A stretch of DNA of 64,000 nt, taken from positions 186,001-250,000 of the forward strand of contig NZ_JBDZDS010000007.1 in assembly GCF_040045035.1 (NCBI RefSeq). The letters are read 5' to 3'. Shown one piece after another: positions 33,743 through 42,517 of the stretch. The position numbers were made by a program, and so were the translations under genes. A model generated the notes under the pieces. It was not told where the DNA came from and searched no databases. It saw only the letters and a list, made by a program, of their open reading frames with translations. This DNA is from Pseudaminobacter sp040045035 (GTDB taxonomy: Bacteria > Pseudomonadota > Alphaproteobacteria > Rhizobiales > Rhizobiaceae). Numbering within the stretch: position 1 is the stretch's first letter; each line of letters starts with the position of its first letter.

Positions 33743-34666
33743 ATGGAACTGAAATGGCTCGAGGATTTCGCATGCCTGGCGAATACGCTGAGCTTTTCCC
33801 GCGCGGCCGAGGAACGGCGCGTCACGCAGCCGGCCTTCAGCCGCCGCATCAAGCAGCTCGAGGCCTGGCTAGGCGTGACGCTCGTGAGCCGGGTAACCTT
33901 CCCCGCCGAGCTGACGAAGGAAGGCAAAGCATTCCTGCCGGTGGCGCAGGAAGCCATCAAGAATTTCTACAGCACGCGCGACGCCCTGCAGCCGCCCAGG
34001 GCGCAGAGCGACCAGACCCTGATCTTTTCCGGCCTCAACACGCTGACCGTAGTGTTCTTTCCGCAATGGCTGCAACAGATGCGGTCAAGGTTCGGCGAGC
34101 TGCGGACGCGCATGAGCCCGGACAAGGGGGGTATCGAGGAGAACATCGGCACGTTGGTCGAGGGCGAAGCTGACTTTTTCCTCACCTACGCGCATGCCTC
34201 GGTGCCGTTCCTCATGGACAGCTCGCGCTTTCCCCATCTGGTTCTCGGAACCGAACGCCTGCTTCCGGTCGCCAGCCCGACAGCCGAGGGCGTCATGCTG
34301 GATCACGCCATCCGGAATGGCGTTCCGCTGCCCTATCTCGGCTATGGCGACTTCTCGTTTTTCGGTGTCGCACTGTCGAAGCTGTTTGCCAGCAAGCCGC
34401 GTTTCGAACGCCGGGTGGTGCATGAGAACACGATTTCGGTTGGCCTGAAGACCATGGCGATCGCCGGTTGGGGAGTGGCCTGGCTGCCGGAAGGCCTGAT
34501 CAGGCAGGAACTGGACGCCGGCACGCTCGTGCGGGCGACCGACGATCCGTCCTGGGACATCGAAGTCGAGATTCGCATCTATCGTCACGCAACTGCGACA
34601 CGCCCGATCGTCGACGAGTTTTGGCGGGCCGTGGTCGAGAGCCTCAAGCGGGCACCATCCGAATAG
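33743..34666 (+). CDS. LysR-family regulator of the adjacent amino-acid operon
   Basis: The 307-residue protein starts MELKWLEDFACLANTLSFSR with the winged helix-turn-helix (AAEERRVTQPAFSRRIKQLE), followed by a substrate-binding domain. GGGGGA lies five bases before the start. It is divergent from the transaminase/ABC/amidase operon with a T-N11-A dyad between them, so it most likely controls that operon in response to an amino-acid or amide ligand. Confidence 0.88.
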   Translation: MELKWLEDFACLANTLSFSRAAEERRVTQPAFSRRIKQLEAWLGVTLVSRVTFPAELTKEGKAFLPVAQEAIKNFYSTRDALQPPRAQSDQTLIFSGLNTLTVVFFPQWLQQMRSRFGELRTRMSPDKGGIEENIGTLVEGEADFFLTYAHASVPFLMDSSRFPHLVLGTERLLPVASPTAEGVMLDHAIRNGVPLPYLGYGDFSFFGVALSKLFASKPRFERRVVHENTISVGLKTMAIAGWGVAWLPEGLIRQELDAGTLVRATDDPSWDIEVEIRIYRHATATRPIVDEFWRAVVESLKRAPSE

Positions 34667-34697
34667 ACAATCTCCGCCCCGCCCGGATCCTGTTCCG

Positions 34698-36119
34698 CTA
34701 TGCCTTGAGTGAGGCGAACCTTTCCCGAGCGCTCTTCTGCGAAGCCTTCAGATCCACAATCGGACGCGGATAGGTCTCGCCAAGGATTACGCCCGCACTC
34801 TCCAGGACACCGCCTGGCGCTTCAAACGGTCGATGTATCCAGGCATTGGGCATGCCGGACAGTTCCGGAACCCATCGCCGGACATAGGCGCCATCGGGAT
34901 CGAAACGCTCACCCTGGATCACGGGATTGAAAACACGGAAATAGGGCGCGGCGTCCATGCCGCAGCCGGCCACCCACTGCCAGTTTCCGGGATTGCTCGC
35001 CGCATCGGCATCGACCAGCGTATCCCAGAACCATTGTTCGCCCAGCTGCCAGTCGATGAGCAGGTTCTTGACCAGCAACGATGCCACCAGCATTCGCACG
35101 CGGTTATGCATCCATCCGGTTTCCCATAGCTGGCGCATGCCGGCATCGACGATCGGGAAACCCGTGCGCCCCTGCTTCCAGGCCAAAAGAGCCTCGGCAT
35201 CATTGCGCCATTCCACCCCGGCCAGCGTGTCGCGCATCGCAATGCTGGCGATGTCATCGCGATGGAAAAGCTGGTGATAGTTGAAGTCGCGCCAGGTGAT
35301 TTCGGACAGGAATTTCTCCACTCCTGCCGCCTTCGCCGCATCGTCGGCCGAAGCCGCAGACGCGGCATGCCATATCTGCCTCGCGCTGATCTCGCCGAAC
35401 CGCAGATGCGGGGACAATGCCGACGTTGCCGGGAGGCCCGGGCGATCGCGACCATGGACATAGCTCCCCAGCGCTTCGTCAAGAAACCGCTCCAGCGCCT
35501 GGCGCGCGGCAGTCTCGCCCACGGTCCAGTGGCTTTCGAGCTTCAGCGCCCATCTCGGCTGGCCGGGCCGCTCGCCCGCTCCATCGGCTGGCAACGATCG
35601 CGCGGCCTGGTCGGCGAGGGGATGCGGCAGGGGAAAGGAGATCGGTCGCTGCCGCACCGCCTTGGCGAAGGGCGTGTAGACCTGATAGGGGCCGCCGCCA
35701 CCGGTCTGGATCTCCCAAGGCTCGACAAGGACATTGCCGGGGTAGGAGGTGACTGCGCGCCCGCCGGCTCGCAGTTCGGCCTTAATGGCAGCGTCGATTT
35801 CGCGTTCGGCCGGCGCATATCTGCGGTTCCAGAACACACAAGCAGCACCGAGCCGCCTGGCTGCGGCGAGGACGACCTCCTTGGGGTCACCCGCTTCGAC
35901 CAGCATCGGTATCCCGACTCCGTCAAGGCTCCGCTCCAGTGAAGCCAGACTTTTGCCGAGCCACCACCGCGCCGCGGCACCGAGAGGCCGCAATGTCTGG
36001 TCATCCTCATGCACATATAGTGCCGCGACGCGCCCGCCCTGCGCCAGGGCGGCGTTGAGCGCCGGGTTGTCGGCCAGTCGCAAGTCGTCGCGAAGCCAGA
36101 CCAGCGAACGGATCGTCAT
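34698..36119 (-). CDS. phrB: Deoxyribodipyrimidine photolyase
   Basis: The 473-residue flavoprotein has the N-terminal photolyase domain (SLVWLRDDLRLADNPALNAA) and the FAD-binding domain. The latter carries SALSPHLRFGEISARQIW, ITWRDFNYHQLFH, TGFPIVDAGMRQLWETGWMH and the Trp-rich EQWFWDTLVDADAASNPGNW. It repairs cyclobutane pyrimidine dimers with light. Length and motifs are normal for CPD class I. It starts shortly after a VOC-like fragment and converges on the LysR gene. Confidence 0.92.
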   Translation of the reverse strand: MTIRSLVWLRDDLRLADNPALNAALAQGGRVAALYVHEDDQTLRPLGAAARWWLGKSLASLERSLDGVGIPMLVEAGDPKEVVLAAARRLGAACVFWNRRYAPAEREIDAAIKAELRAGGRAVTSYPGNVLVEPWEIQTGGGGPYQVYTPFAKAVRQRPISFPLPHPLADQAARSLPADGAGERPGQPRWALKLESHWTVGETAARQALERFLDEALGSYVHGRDRPGLPATSALSPHLRFGEISARQIWHAASAASADDAAKAAGVEKFLSEITWRDFNYHQLFHRDDIASIAMRDTLAGVEWRNDAEALLAWKQGRTGFPIVDAGMRQLWETGWMHNRVRMLVASLLVKNLLIDWQLGEQWFWDTLVDADAASNPGNWQWVAGCGMDAAPYFRVFNPVIQGERFDPDGAYVRRWVPELSGMPNAWIHRPFEAPGGVLESAGVILGETYPRPIVDLKASQKSARERFASLKA

Positions 36120-36121
36120 GG

Positions 36122-36265
36122 CTACTCCGGCCCGAATTTTGGAATCGCTACGGCAATTTCCAGCCTGTGGCCGTCCAGATCAAGCGCCAGCGCATCTTTA
36201 AATACTGCTCCGCCCTCTGACCGAACAAAATAAATGTAACTTCGTCGGCAGGGCCGCGGCCACAT
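36122..36265 (-). pseudogene. Possible VOC/glyoxalase-family C-terminal remnant
   Basis: A 47-codon frame immediately before the photolyase gene ends with FKDALALDLDGHRLEIAVAI, which resembles the last strand of VOC-superfamily proteins (DPDGHRLE with the metal-ligand Glu). No N-terminal part is present. It could be a remnant or chance similarity. Confidence 0.3.
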
Positions 36266-36276
36266 TCCGTGCGGAA

Positions 36277-36314
36277 ATTTGAAATCGGCGTGGAGACCCG
36301 CGCCGATTTCAAAT
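36277..36314 (-). terminator. Terminator of the M24 peptidase operon
   Basis: Perfect 14-bp arms ATTTGAAATCGGCG/CGCCGATTTCAAAT (36277-36290, 36301-36314) with a 10-nt loop lie 25 bases downstream of the M24 gene. On the minus strand the stem is followed by TTTCC and contains its own A/T ends, so it can act in both directions. Confidence 0.65.
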
Positions 36315-36338
36315 AGGGACACAATCAGTATCCGACGC

Positions 36339-37439
36339 TCAGACCTGCGCCACATGAACCTCGCGGGGCAGCTCGGAGAGAATCTCCGGGCCGTCTTCGC
36401 GAAGTATGACGATTTCCTCGAGGCGGATGCCGAAGCGGCCGGGCAGGTAGATGCCGGGCTCGATCGAAAACACCATGCCCTCTTCGAGCACCGTTTCGGA
36501 CGTCGCGGTGATGTAGGGGGGCTCGTGGCCGTCGATGCCCATGCCGTGGCCGGTGCGGTGGACGAAATATTCGCCGTAACCGGCATCGGCGATCACGCGG
36601 CGCGCGGCCGCATCGACTTCCTTGGCCTTCACGCCCGGGCGGGCAGCCTTCAGGGCCGCCTGCACGGCGCGCTCGACTATGGTGTGGATCTGGCCGTAGC
36701 CTTCCGGCGGGCGACCGACGACCGCCATGCGGGTGATGTCGCTCGGAAAACCGCTCTTGCGGCCGCCGATGTCGATCACCACCGCGTCACCCTCGGCCAG
36801 CTTGCGCTCGCCGGTCTGGTGATGCGGGAAGGCGCCGTTCTGGCCCGCGCCGACGATCCAGAAAGCCGGAGCCGCGCCCTCGGAAGAAAAGTGGCCGCGG
36901 ATGACTTCGGCCAGCTCGCGCTCGGTCATGCCTGGGCGCACCGAGGCGAAAGCCTTCTGCATGGCGCGGTCGGCGATGCCGGCATTCATCTTCAGCTTGG
37001 CGAACTCGCCGGCGTCCTTGCGCATCCTGAGCGCGCCGATCGTGTCGGCGGTGAAGGCATGCTGCGCGCCCGGCAATGCACCGAGCAGAAGCAGCGCGAA
37101 GTCGGCGCGCATCGTCTCGTCCAGCACAACCTTCTTCGCCTGCGCCGCGCCGATATCGGCGAGCGCAGCTGTCAACGCCGCGTCGGGCCCGTCAGCGTCG
37201 GCCCAATTGTGGAAACTGATGTCGGTGCATTCGCGCGTACCTTCCGCGTTCAGCACCGGCATCAGGAAGGTTTCCTTCTCGCCCGACACCAGAAGCAGAC
37301 AGGGCCGCTCGTCGGGATGCGGGTGGAAGCCCAGCAGCCAGTCCATGTGCGAGCCGGGCGCAATCGCCACGAGATCGGTGTCGGTGGCGCGCATGCGTTC
37401 GCGCAGCGCGGCCAGCCGCTTGGCAGTATCGACGGTCAT
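36339..37439 (-). CDS. M24-family Xaa-Pro-type aminopeptidase
   Basis: The 366-residue protein has a creatinase-like N-terminal domain and a pita-bread C-terminal domain. All metal ligands are visible: Asp in VVIDIGG, Asp in PSDITRM, His in HRTGHGMGID, Glu in FSIEPGIYLPG and Glu in RLEEIVI. It cleaves Xaa-Pro peptides or related amides. It is downstream of a GAF protein and an oligopeptide transporter binding protein on the same strand, and probably processes imported peptides. Confidence 0.9.
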   Translation of the reverse strand: MTVDTAKRLAALRERMRATDTDLVAIAPGSHMDWLLGFHPHPDERPCLLLVSGEKETFLMPVLNAEGTRECTDISFHNWADADGPDAALTAALADIGAAQAKKVVLDETMRADFALLLLGALPGAQHAFTADTIGALRMRKDAGEFAKLKMNAGIADRAMQKAFASVRPGMTERELAEVIRGHFSSEGAAPAFWIVGAGQNGAFPHHQTGERKLAEGDAVVIDIGGRKSGFPSDITRMAVVGRPPEGYGQIHTIVERAVQAALKAARPGVKAKEVDAAARRVIADAGYGEYFVHRTGHGMGIDGHEPPYITATSETVLEEGMVFSIEPGIYLPGRFGIRLEEIVILREDGPEILSELPREVHVAQV

Positions 37440-37486
37440 TCCTGCTCTCCTTCGTTCGGTTACGGACGCTTCTGCGGGCTGTCGTC

Positions 37487-37984
37487 TCAGACGCCGCCGT
37501 TGCGGTCGTTGAGCATGACGCAGATCGCGCCGGGCAGTTTCAGCGCCTCGGAGGCGGCAACCCGTTCAGGCGTATAGAAGCCGGCCTCATGCAGGCAGTT
37601 GACGGTGGCAAGCACCTCGCCTTCGACCACCACCGGCACGTTGATGACGGATTCGCAGCCGAGCGACTTGATCAGCTCATGGTCGGGGAAGACCGCGGCG
37701 ATATCGTCGATGGTGTTGGCAACGAAGGTGCGCTTTTCGTCGATCACCTGCCGCGACCAGTCGGTCTTGTCGGCCGGCTTGGTGCCGGAAACCGGATAGG
37801 CGTCGGGCATGTTGGAATAGATGCGGCGCGCGACCTCGTTGACCGGGTCGTTGACCGTGATGGTGAAGAGCTTTACGCCGACCAGATCGCGCGTGAGCTT
37901 GTAAAGGGCCTCGCAGGCGGCTTCCGGCTGGTTGCCGGCGGCGGCCATGGCGCGAATGAAATCCTGATAGTCGCGGTTCTGCAT
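37487..37984 (-). CDS. GAF-domain protein
   Basis: The 165-residue protein is essentially one GAF domain, with LVGVKLFTITVND at the start of the fold, GCESVINVPVVVEGEVLATVN in the centre and FYTPERVAASEALKLPGAI at the end. No catalytic output domain is attached. It may be a small-molecule sensor or binding enzyme. It is placed between the peptide-binding protein and the M24 peptidase. The start at 37984 has AGGACAAG upstream. Confidence 0.75.
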   Translation of the reverse strand: MQNRDYQDFIRAMAAAGNQPEAACEALYKLTRDLVGVKLFTITVNDPVNEVARRIYSNMPDAYPVSGTKPADKTDWSRQVIDEKRTFVANTIDDIAAVFPDHELIKSLGCESVINVPVVVEGEVLATVNCLHEAGFYTPERVAASEALKLPGAICVMLNDRNGGV

Positions 37985-38040
37985 TGGTCTTGTCCTGAAT
38001 AATTTTGAGGCATGCGTGCCAGACGCGGCAGCTGCCGAAG

Positions 38041-38066
38041 AAAAGGGGCTACCTTGCGGTAGCCCC
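38041..38066 (-). terminator. Intrinsic terminator after the peptide-binding protein
   Basis: A 9-bp stem GGGGCTACC/GGTAGCCCC (38045-38053, 38058-38066) with a 4-nt loop is followed on the minus strand by TTTTC. It lies 19 bases downstream of the stop codon and ends the regulator/binding-protein transcript. Confidence 0.8.
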
Positions 38067-38084
38067 CGAGCTTTCGATGCTGCC

Positions 38085-39677
38085 TCAGTTCTTGGTGACG
38101 AGGCGGTAGTAGACGAAGTCCGAGGTTGCGCCGTTGACGTAGCCCTCGACATTCTTGGCATGCGCAACCTGGGTAGCGGCCTGGAACATCACCACGATGG
38201 GCGACTTCTCCTGCACCTTCTTCTGCAGGTCGACATACATCTCGTTGCGCTTGGCCGGGTCGGCCTCGGCGCGCGCGGCCTTGGTCTCGGCATTCATCTC
38301 GGCCGGCACGGCCCAGCCGTTACGCCAGGTGGTGGTCGACTGATAATTGCCGTCCGAATTGTCCTCGTTGTAGGCGAAGGCCTTGGCGTTGGAATCCGGA
38401 TCCATGAAGTCCGGGCCCCAATAGAGCAGCATCGCCTCATGCGTGCGCGCACGGTACTTGGTGATGACCTGCGAGCCCGTGCCGGGGATGATCTCGAAGT
38501 TGATGCCGGCCTCGGCGAAGCTGGCCTGCAGCGACTGCGCCATGTCGGTGAACGGCGTGGAGTTGATCACGTCCAGCGTCACCTTGAGCGGGGTCTTGAT
38601 GCCGGCGTCGGCCAGGATCTGCTTGGCCTTGGCGGGATCATAGCTGTAGGGCGTGTCGTCGAGCGAGCCCGGAAAACCCTTCGGCCAGAAGGCCTGGTGC
38701 ACCTGCATCTGCCCCTTGAGGAAGCTGTCGGCCATGCCCTGGTAGTTGACCAGATAGCGCGAGGCCTCCCAGATCGCTTCCGGCTGCAGCGCCTCGTCCT
38801 TCTGGTTGAAGCTCAGGAAGTGCACGGCTGCCTGCGGGTAGGTCTCGACCTTCACCGAGTCCTTGCCGGCAAGGCTGGCGATCTGGTCCGGCGTCAGGTT
38901 CTTGGCCATGTCGACGTCGCCCGAGTCGAGCATGAGCTGCTGCGTCGCCGCTTCCGCGACGTGGCGGATGATCACAGTCTTCATCGCCGGCGCGCCGCCG
39001 AAATAGTCGGGATTGGCGGCGAGGTTGATGATCTCGGCCGGGCGGAACGCCTTGAGCACGAACGGGCCGGTGCCGGCGGAATTGGCCTTCAGCCAGGCAT
39101 TGCCCATGTCGCCATGGGCCTCGTTGGCCTGCACGGTCACGGCATCGATCACCGAGGCCGGACGCGAGGCCAGCACGTTGAGCACGAAGGCGGACGAGAA
39201 GTCGCCGTCATACTTCACGACAACCTTGTTGCCGTCGGCCTTGACCATCTCGTCGATGTTCTCGGGCGTCCAGCCAAGCTGGGTGAGGATGAAGGCCGGT
39301 GCCTTGTTGAGCACCACGACGCGCTTGAAGGAGTAGACGACGTCCTCGGCGCGCAGCGGGTTGCCGGAAGTGAACTTCACGCCGTCGCGCAGCGTAAACG
39401 TGATGGTCTTGGCGGCGTCATCGGCCGCCCATTCGGTGGCAAGGCCGGCTGCCAGGGTCCTCACGTCGGGCGCATCGTACTGCACCAGACGGTCGTAGGT
39501 CTGCGTCACATATTCGCCCGACGAGAACTCATAGGCCTCGGCGGGGTCGATGCTGACGATGTCGTCGATGTTCTGCGCCACCACCAGCGCGTCGGCGGGG
39601 GTGGCGGCATAGGTCGCCGCAGGCGCCAGCGGCATTGCCAGCGCTGCCGCCAGTAAGGCAGTCTTCAAAAGCTTCAT
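38085..39677 (-). CDS. Oligopeptide ABC transporter binding protein (SBP family 5)
   Basis: The 530-residue periplasmic protein has a Sec signal (MKLLKTALLAAALAMPLAPA, cut near ATYA). The SBP_bac_5 hallmarks are DDIVSIDPAEAYEFSSGEY, ITFTLRDGVKFTSGNPLRAE and YDPAKAKQILADAGI. Its start overlaps the stop of the XRE-cupin regulator (ATGA). Its permeases and ATPases are encoded on the other strand starting at 40514, so the transporter is split into two divergent units. Confidence 0.9.
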   Translation of the reverse strand: MKLLKTALLAAALAMPLAPAATYAATPADALVVAQNIDDIVSIDPAEAYEFSSGEYVTQTYDRLVQYDAPDVRTLAAGLATEWAADDAAKTITFTLRDGVKFTSGNPLRAEDVVYSFKRVVVLNKAPAFILTQLGWTPENIDEMVKADGNKVVVKYDGDFSSAFVLNVLASRPASVIDAVTVQANEAHGDMGNAWLKANSAGTGPFVLKAFRPAEIINLAANPDYFGGAPAMKTVIIRHVAEAATQQLMLDSGDVDMAKNLTPDQIASLAGKDSVKVETYPQAAVHFLSFNQKDEALQPEAIWEASRYLVNYQGMADSFLKGQMQVHQAFWPKGFPGSLDDTPYSYDPAKAKQILADAGIKTPLKVTLDVINSTPFTDMAQSLQASFAEAGINFEIIPGTGSQVITKYRARTHEAMLLYWGPDFMDPDSNAKAFAYNEDNSDGNYQSTTTWRNGWAVPAEMNAETKAARAEADPAKRNEMYVDLQKKVQEKSPIVVMFQAATQVAHAKNVEGYVNGATSDFVYYRLVTKN

Positions 39678-40366
39678 GACATTCTCTCCTTCATGTCAGT
39701 TGTCCTCCTGCTTGTCTTCTTGCCGGACTCGGCCTTGGAACTGCGCAAGGCCGGGCGCGCGGGATGCGATGAGCGGAACAGCGGCAAGGTGCCGGTCCAC
39801 AACAGCCGGGCGACCTCCCCGGTCTCGTTGGCCCAGGCATGCGGGCTGTTGCCGCGAAAATGAAAGCTGTCGCCGGCCGAAAGCGTGATCTCGTCGCCGT
39901 CGATCCGGAAAGTGATGGCGCCTTCCAGCATGTAGACGATCTCCTCGCCCTCGTGGCTGACCGTCTCGGAACGGTAGCCGGCCGGAATCGTCAGGAGGAA
40001 GGAGGAGAGCACATTGCCAGCGAAATCTGCGCCGAGCCGCTCATAGACGATCGAGGAACCGTCGACGGAAAACTTGTTGCGCTCGCCAGCGCGCGTCAGC
40101 CCTTCATCGACGCCGGGCGCGGAGATGAAATAATCGACGCCGACATCGAGGCTTCTGGCGATCTGCGCCAGCGTGCCGAGCGAAGGCGTCGCATGGTCGC
40201 GCTCAACCTGACTGAGATAGCCGACGGATATGCCTGCCGCGTCGCAGAGCTCCTGCAAGGTCATGTGCAGCTGCCTGCGGCGGGCGCGGATCAGCGCTCC
40301 CACCTTCGGCTGCGAAGATGCCGCAGACTTGCCGGCCGCACCAGACACTTTGCTCCCGCCCTCCAT
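39674..40366 (-). CDS. XRE-family regulator with cupin domain
   Basis: The 230-residue regulator has a helix-turn-helix at residues 22-80 (RRRQLHMTLQELCDAAGISV, then LSQVERDHATPSLGTLAQIA). A C-terminal cupin_2 sensor domain follows (SHEGEEIVYMLEGAITFRID, then GDSFHFRGNSPHAWANET). Members of this type, such as PuuR, often control amine or amino-acid uptake and catabolism. It is coupled to the binding-protein gene and divergent from the permease genes, so it is probably the local regulator of the transporter. Confidence 0.88.
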   Translation of the reverse strand: MEGGSKVSGAAGKSAASSQPKVGALIRARRRQLHMTLQELCDAAGISVGYLSQVERDHATPSLGTLAQIARSLDVGVDYFISAPGVDEGLTRAGERNKFSVDGSSIVYERLGADFAGNVLSSFLLTIPAGYRSETVSHEGEEIVYMLEGAITFRIDGDEITLSAGDSFHFRGNSPHAWANETGEVARLLWTGTLPLFRSSHPARPALRSSKAESGKKTSRRTTDMKERMS

Positions 40367-40404
40367 CAAAATTTTTTTGATCTAAGCAAAAATGTTTGTA
40401 TAGT
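40365..40404 (+). promoter_or_regulatory. Promoter and dyad of the peptide transporter operon
   Basis: The dyad ATCAAAA-TTT-TTTTGAT (40365-40381) overlaps both the regulator start codon and a -35-like TTGATC (40377-40382). A -10-like TATAGT follows at 40399-40404 after 16 bases. The layout suggests one operator controlling both directions. Confidence 0.4.
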
Positions 40405-40513
40405 CCAAGCGGATTTTTCGGCCATCCACCACATCGGGAGTGGCCGAGTTTCATTGGAGGACCCGTCACTCGCCTCTGCGAGGGGGCGGAATGCAAGGGA
40501 CGGAAAGACAAGC

Positions 40514-41599
40514 GTGGCATTCGAACCCGATACCGCGGCCGCGTCGGTCGTCGCCGGCACGGCAAAACCAGTTGGCTCGGGCAAGCACAAGCGCTTCCTG
40601 CTCGCGCTTGCCGGTTTCGTCCTGACGCTGGCCTTCACCTTTCTCGGGCTTCTGGCCATCACCTTCTTCATCGGCCGTATCGTGCCGATCGATCCGGTTC
40701 TGGCGGTGGTCGGCGACCGCGCCCCGAAAGCGGTCTACGAGGCGGCGCGCATCGAGATGGGGCTCGACAGGCCGCTCATCGTGCAGTTCTTCAACTATAT
40801 CGGTTCGGTGCTTTCAGGCGATCTTGGCACATCGGTTTCGACCGGCAAGCTGGTCGCCGATGACCTGAAGCGCGTGTTCCCCGCCACGCTCGAAATGGCC
40901 ACCATCGGCATCATCGTCGGCGTTCTGCTCGGCGTGCCGATGGGCGTCTATGCCGCGAGCCGCCAGGGCAACCTCGTCGACCAGGCGATCCGCGTCGTCG
41001 GCCTGCTCGGCTATGCAGTGCCCGCCTTCTGGCTCGGCCTGGTCGGGCTCGCCGTGTTCTATGCCCGGCTGAAATGGGTGGGCGGACCCGGCCGCGTCGA
41101 CATCTTCTATGACGGGCTGGTGCAGCCGGTGACCGGACTGATCCTCATCGACAGCCTGATTGCCGGCGAGCGCGACATCTTCTTCAACGCGCTCTGGCAC
41201 CTGGCGCTGCCCGCTTCCGTGCTCGGCTTCTTCAGCCTCGCCTACATCGCGCGCATGACGCGCTCCTTCATGCTCGACCAGCTGGCGCAGGAATATGTCA
41301 CCACTGCGCGGGTCAAGGGCGTGCCGGAGCGGCTGGTGATCTGGCGCCATGCCTTCCGGCCGATCCTGGTGCCGCTGATCACCGTGATCGGCCTCTCCTA
41401 TGCCGGGCTCCTGGAAGGCTCGGTGATGATCGAAACGATCTTCTCCTGGCCGGGCATCGGCAACTACCTGACCACCGCCCTGCTCAACGCCGACATGAAC
41501 GCCGTGCTCGGTTCCACGCTGGTGATCGGCGCGGTGTTCATCGGTATCAACAAGCTTTCGGACGTGCTCTACCGCGTCCTCGACCCGCGCGCGCGGTAG
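40514..41599 (+). CDS. Oligopeptide ABC transporter permease (DppB-like)
   Basis: The 361-residue permease starts at GTG (VAFEPDTAAASVVAG) with GGAAAGA upstream. It has an N-terminal helix after about 40 polar residues. Typical DppB stretches are RIVPIDPVLAVVGDRAP and the EAA loop TTARVKGVPERLVIWRHAFRP, then EGSVMIETIFSWPGIG. A much longer reading upstream overlaps the regulator and is not credible. First gene of a four-gene plus-strand operon. Confidence 0.85.
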   Translation: MAFEPDTAAASVVAGTAKPVGSGKHKRFLLALAGFVLTLAFTFLGLLAITFFIGRIVPIDPVLAVVGDRAPKAVYEAARIEMGLDRPLIVQFFNYIGSVLSGDLGTSVSTGKLVADDLKRVFPATLEMATIGIIVGVLLGVPMGVYAASRQGNLVDQAIRVVGLLGYAVPAFWLGLVGLAVFYARLKWVGGPGRVDIFYDGLVQPVTGLILIDSLIAGERDIFFNALWHLALPASVLGFFSLAYIARMTRSFMLDQLAQEYVTTARVKGVPERLVIWRHAFRPILVPLITVIGLSYAGLLEGSVMIETIFSWPGIGNYLTTALLNADMNAVLGSTLVIGAVFIGINKLSDVLYRVLDPRAR

Positions 41600-41608
41600 G
41601 AGGAATTC

Positions 41609-42517
41609 ATGGCCACATCCCTTCGCGCCTGGCTGGTAGACGACAGCCCCTCCTCCCGCCTGCAGGCCCGGCTCGGCCGCGCATGGCGCATCGCCGGCGC
41701 ATTGTCGCGCAACCCGCTCGCCGTGGTGGGAACGGTGATCATCCTTGCACTGGTGCTTACGGCGATCTTTGCACCCCTGCTGGCCACCCATGATCCGCTG
41801 AAGCAGGATCTGACGCAGCGCCTTCTGGCGCCGAGCGCCGCCAACTGGATGGGCACCGACGAGCTTGGCCGGGACATCTGGTCCCGTGTCGTCTACGGCG
41901 CGCGGATCACGCTGGTAATCGTCACGATGGTCGCCGTGCTCGCCGCCCCGGCGGGACTGATCATCGGGGCGCTGGCCGGCTATTTCGGCGGCTGGCCCGA
42001 CCGCATCCTGATGGGCATCACCGACATCTTCCTGTCGCTGCCCAAGCTGATCCTCGCGCTTGCCCTCGTTGCTGCGCTCGGACCCGGCATCGAGAACGCG
42101 GTCATCGCCATCGCCATCACCACTTGGCCGGGCTATGCACGCATCGCGCGGGCCGAGACGCTGACCTTCAAGAACTCCGAATTCATCGCGGCAATCCGGC
42201 TGCAGGGCGCGTCGTCGCTCAGGGTCGTGCTCGGCCATGTGCTGCCGCTCTGCACGTCCTCGATGATCGTGCGCGTGACCCTCGACATGGCCGGCATCAT
42301 CCTGACGGCGGCCGGCCTCGGCTTCATCGGGCTCGGCGCGCAGCCGCCACTGCCGGAATGGGGCGCCATGATCGCGCGCGGCCGCAGCTTCATCCTCGAT
42401 CAGTGGTGGGTGGCGACCATGCCCGGCTTTGCCATCATCGTCGTCAGCCTTGGCTTCTGCTTCCTCGGCGACGGCCTGCGCGACGTCCTCGACCCCAAGA
42501 GCGGAGAACAGCATTGA
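41609..42517 (+). CDS. Oligopeptide ABC transporter permease (DppC-like)
   Basis: The 302-residue permease has the OppC-type N-terminal segment (NPLAVVGTVIILALVLTAIF) and MGTDELGRDIWSRVVYGARI. The EAA loop is FIAAIRLQGASSLRVVLGHV. AGGAGG lies before the ATG, 9 bases after the previous stop. It pairs with the DppB-like subunit. Confidence 0.9.
   Translation: MATSLRAWLVDDSPSSRLQARLGRAWRIAGALSRNPLAVVGTVIILALVLTAIFAPLLATHDPLKQDLTQRLLAPSAANWMGTDELGRDIWSRVVYGARITLVIVTMVAVLAAPAGLIIGALAGYFGGWPDRILMGITDIFLSLPKLILALALVAALGPGIENAVIAIAITTWPGYARIARAETLTFKNSEFIAAIRLQGASSLRVVLGHVLPLCTSSMIVRVTLDMAGIILTAAGLGFIGLGAQPPLPEWGAMIARGRSFILDQWWVATMPGFAIIVVSLGFCFLGDGLRDVLDPKSGEQH

Noticed and set aside
39839..40513. 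Upstream extension of the DppB-like permease
   Set aside because: It would overlap the XRE-cupin gene completely; the GTG at 40514 with GGAAAGA is the sensible start.
40814..42514. 566-codon minus-strand frame opposite the DppB/DppC-like genes
   Set aside because: Antisense shadow; very rich in Asp, His and Arg as expected for the complement of membrane-protein codons.
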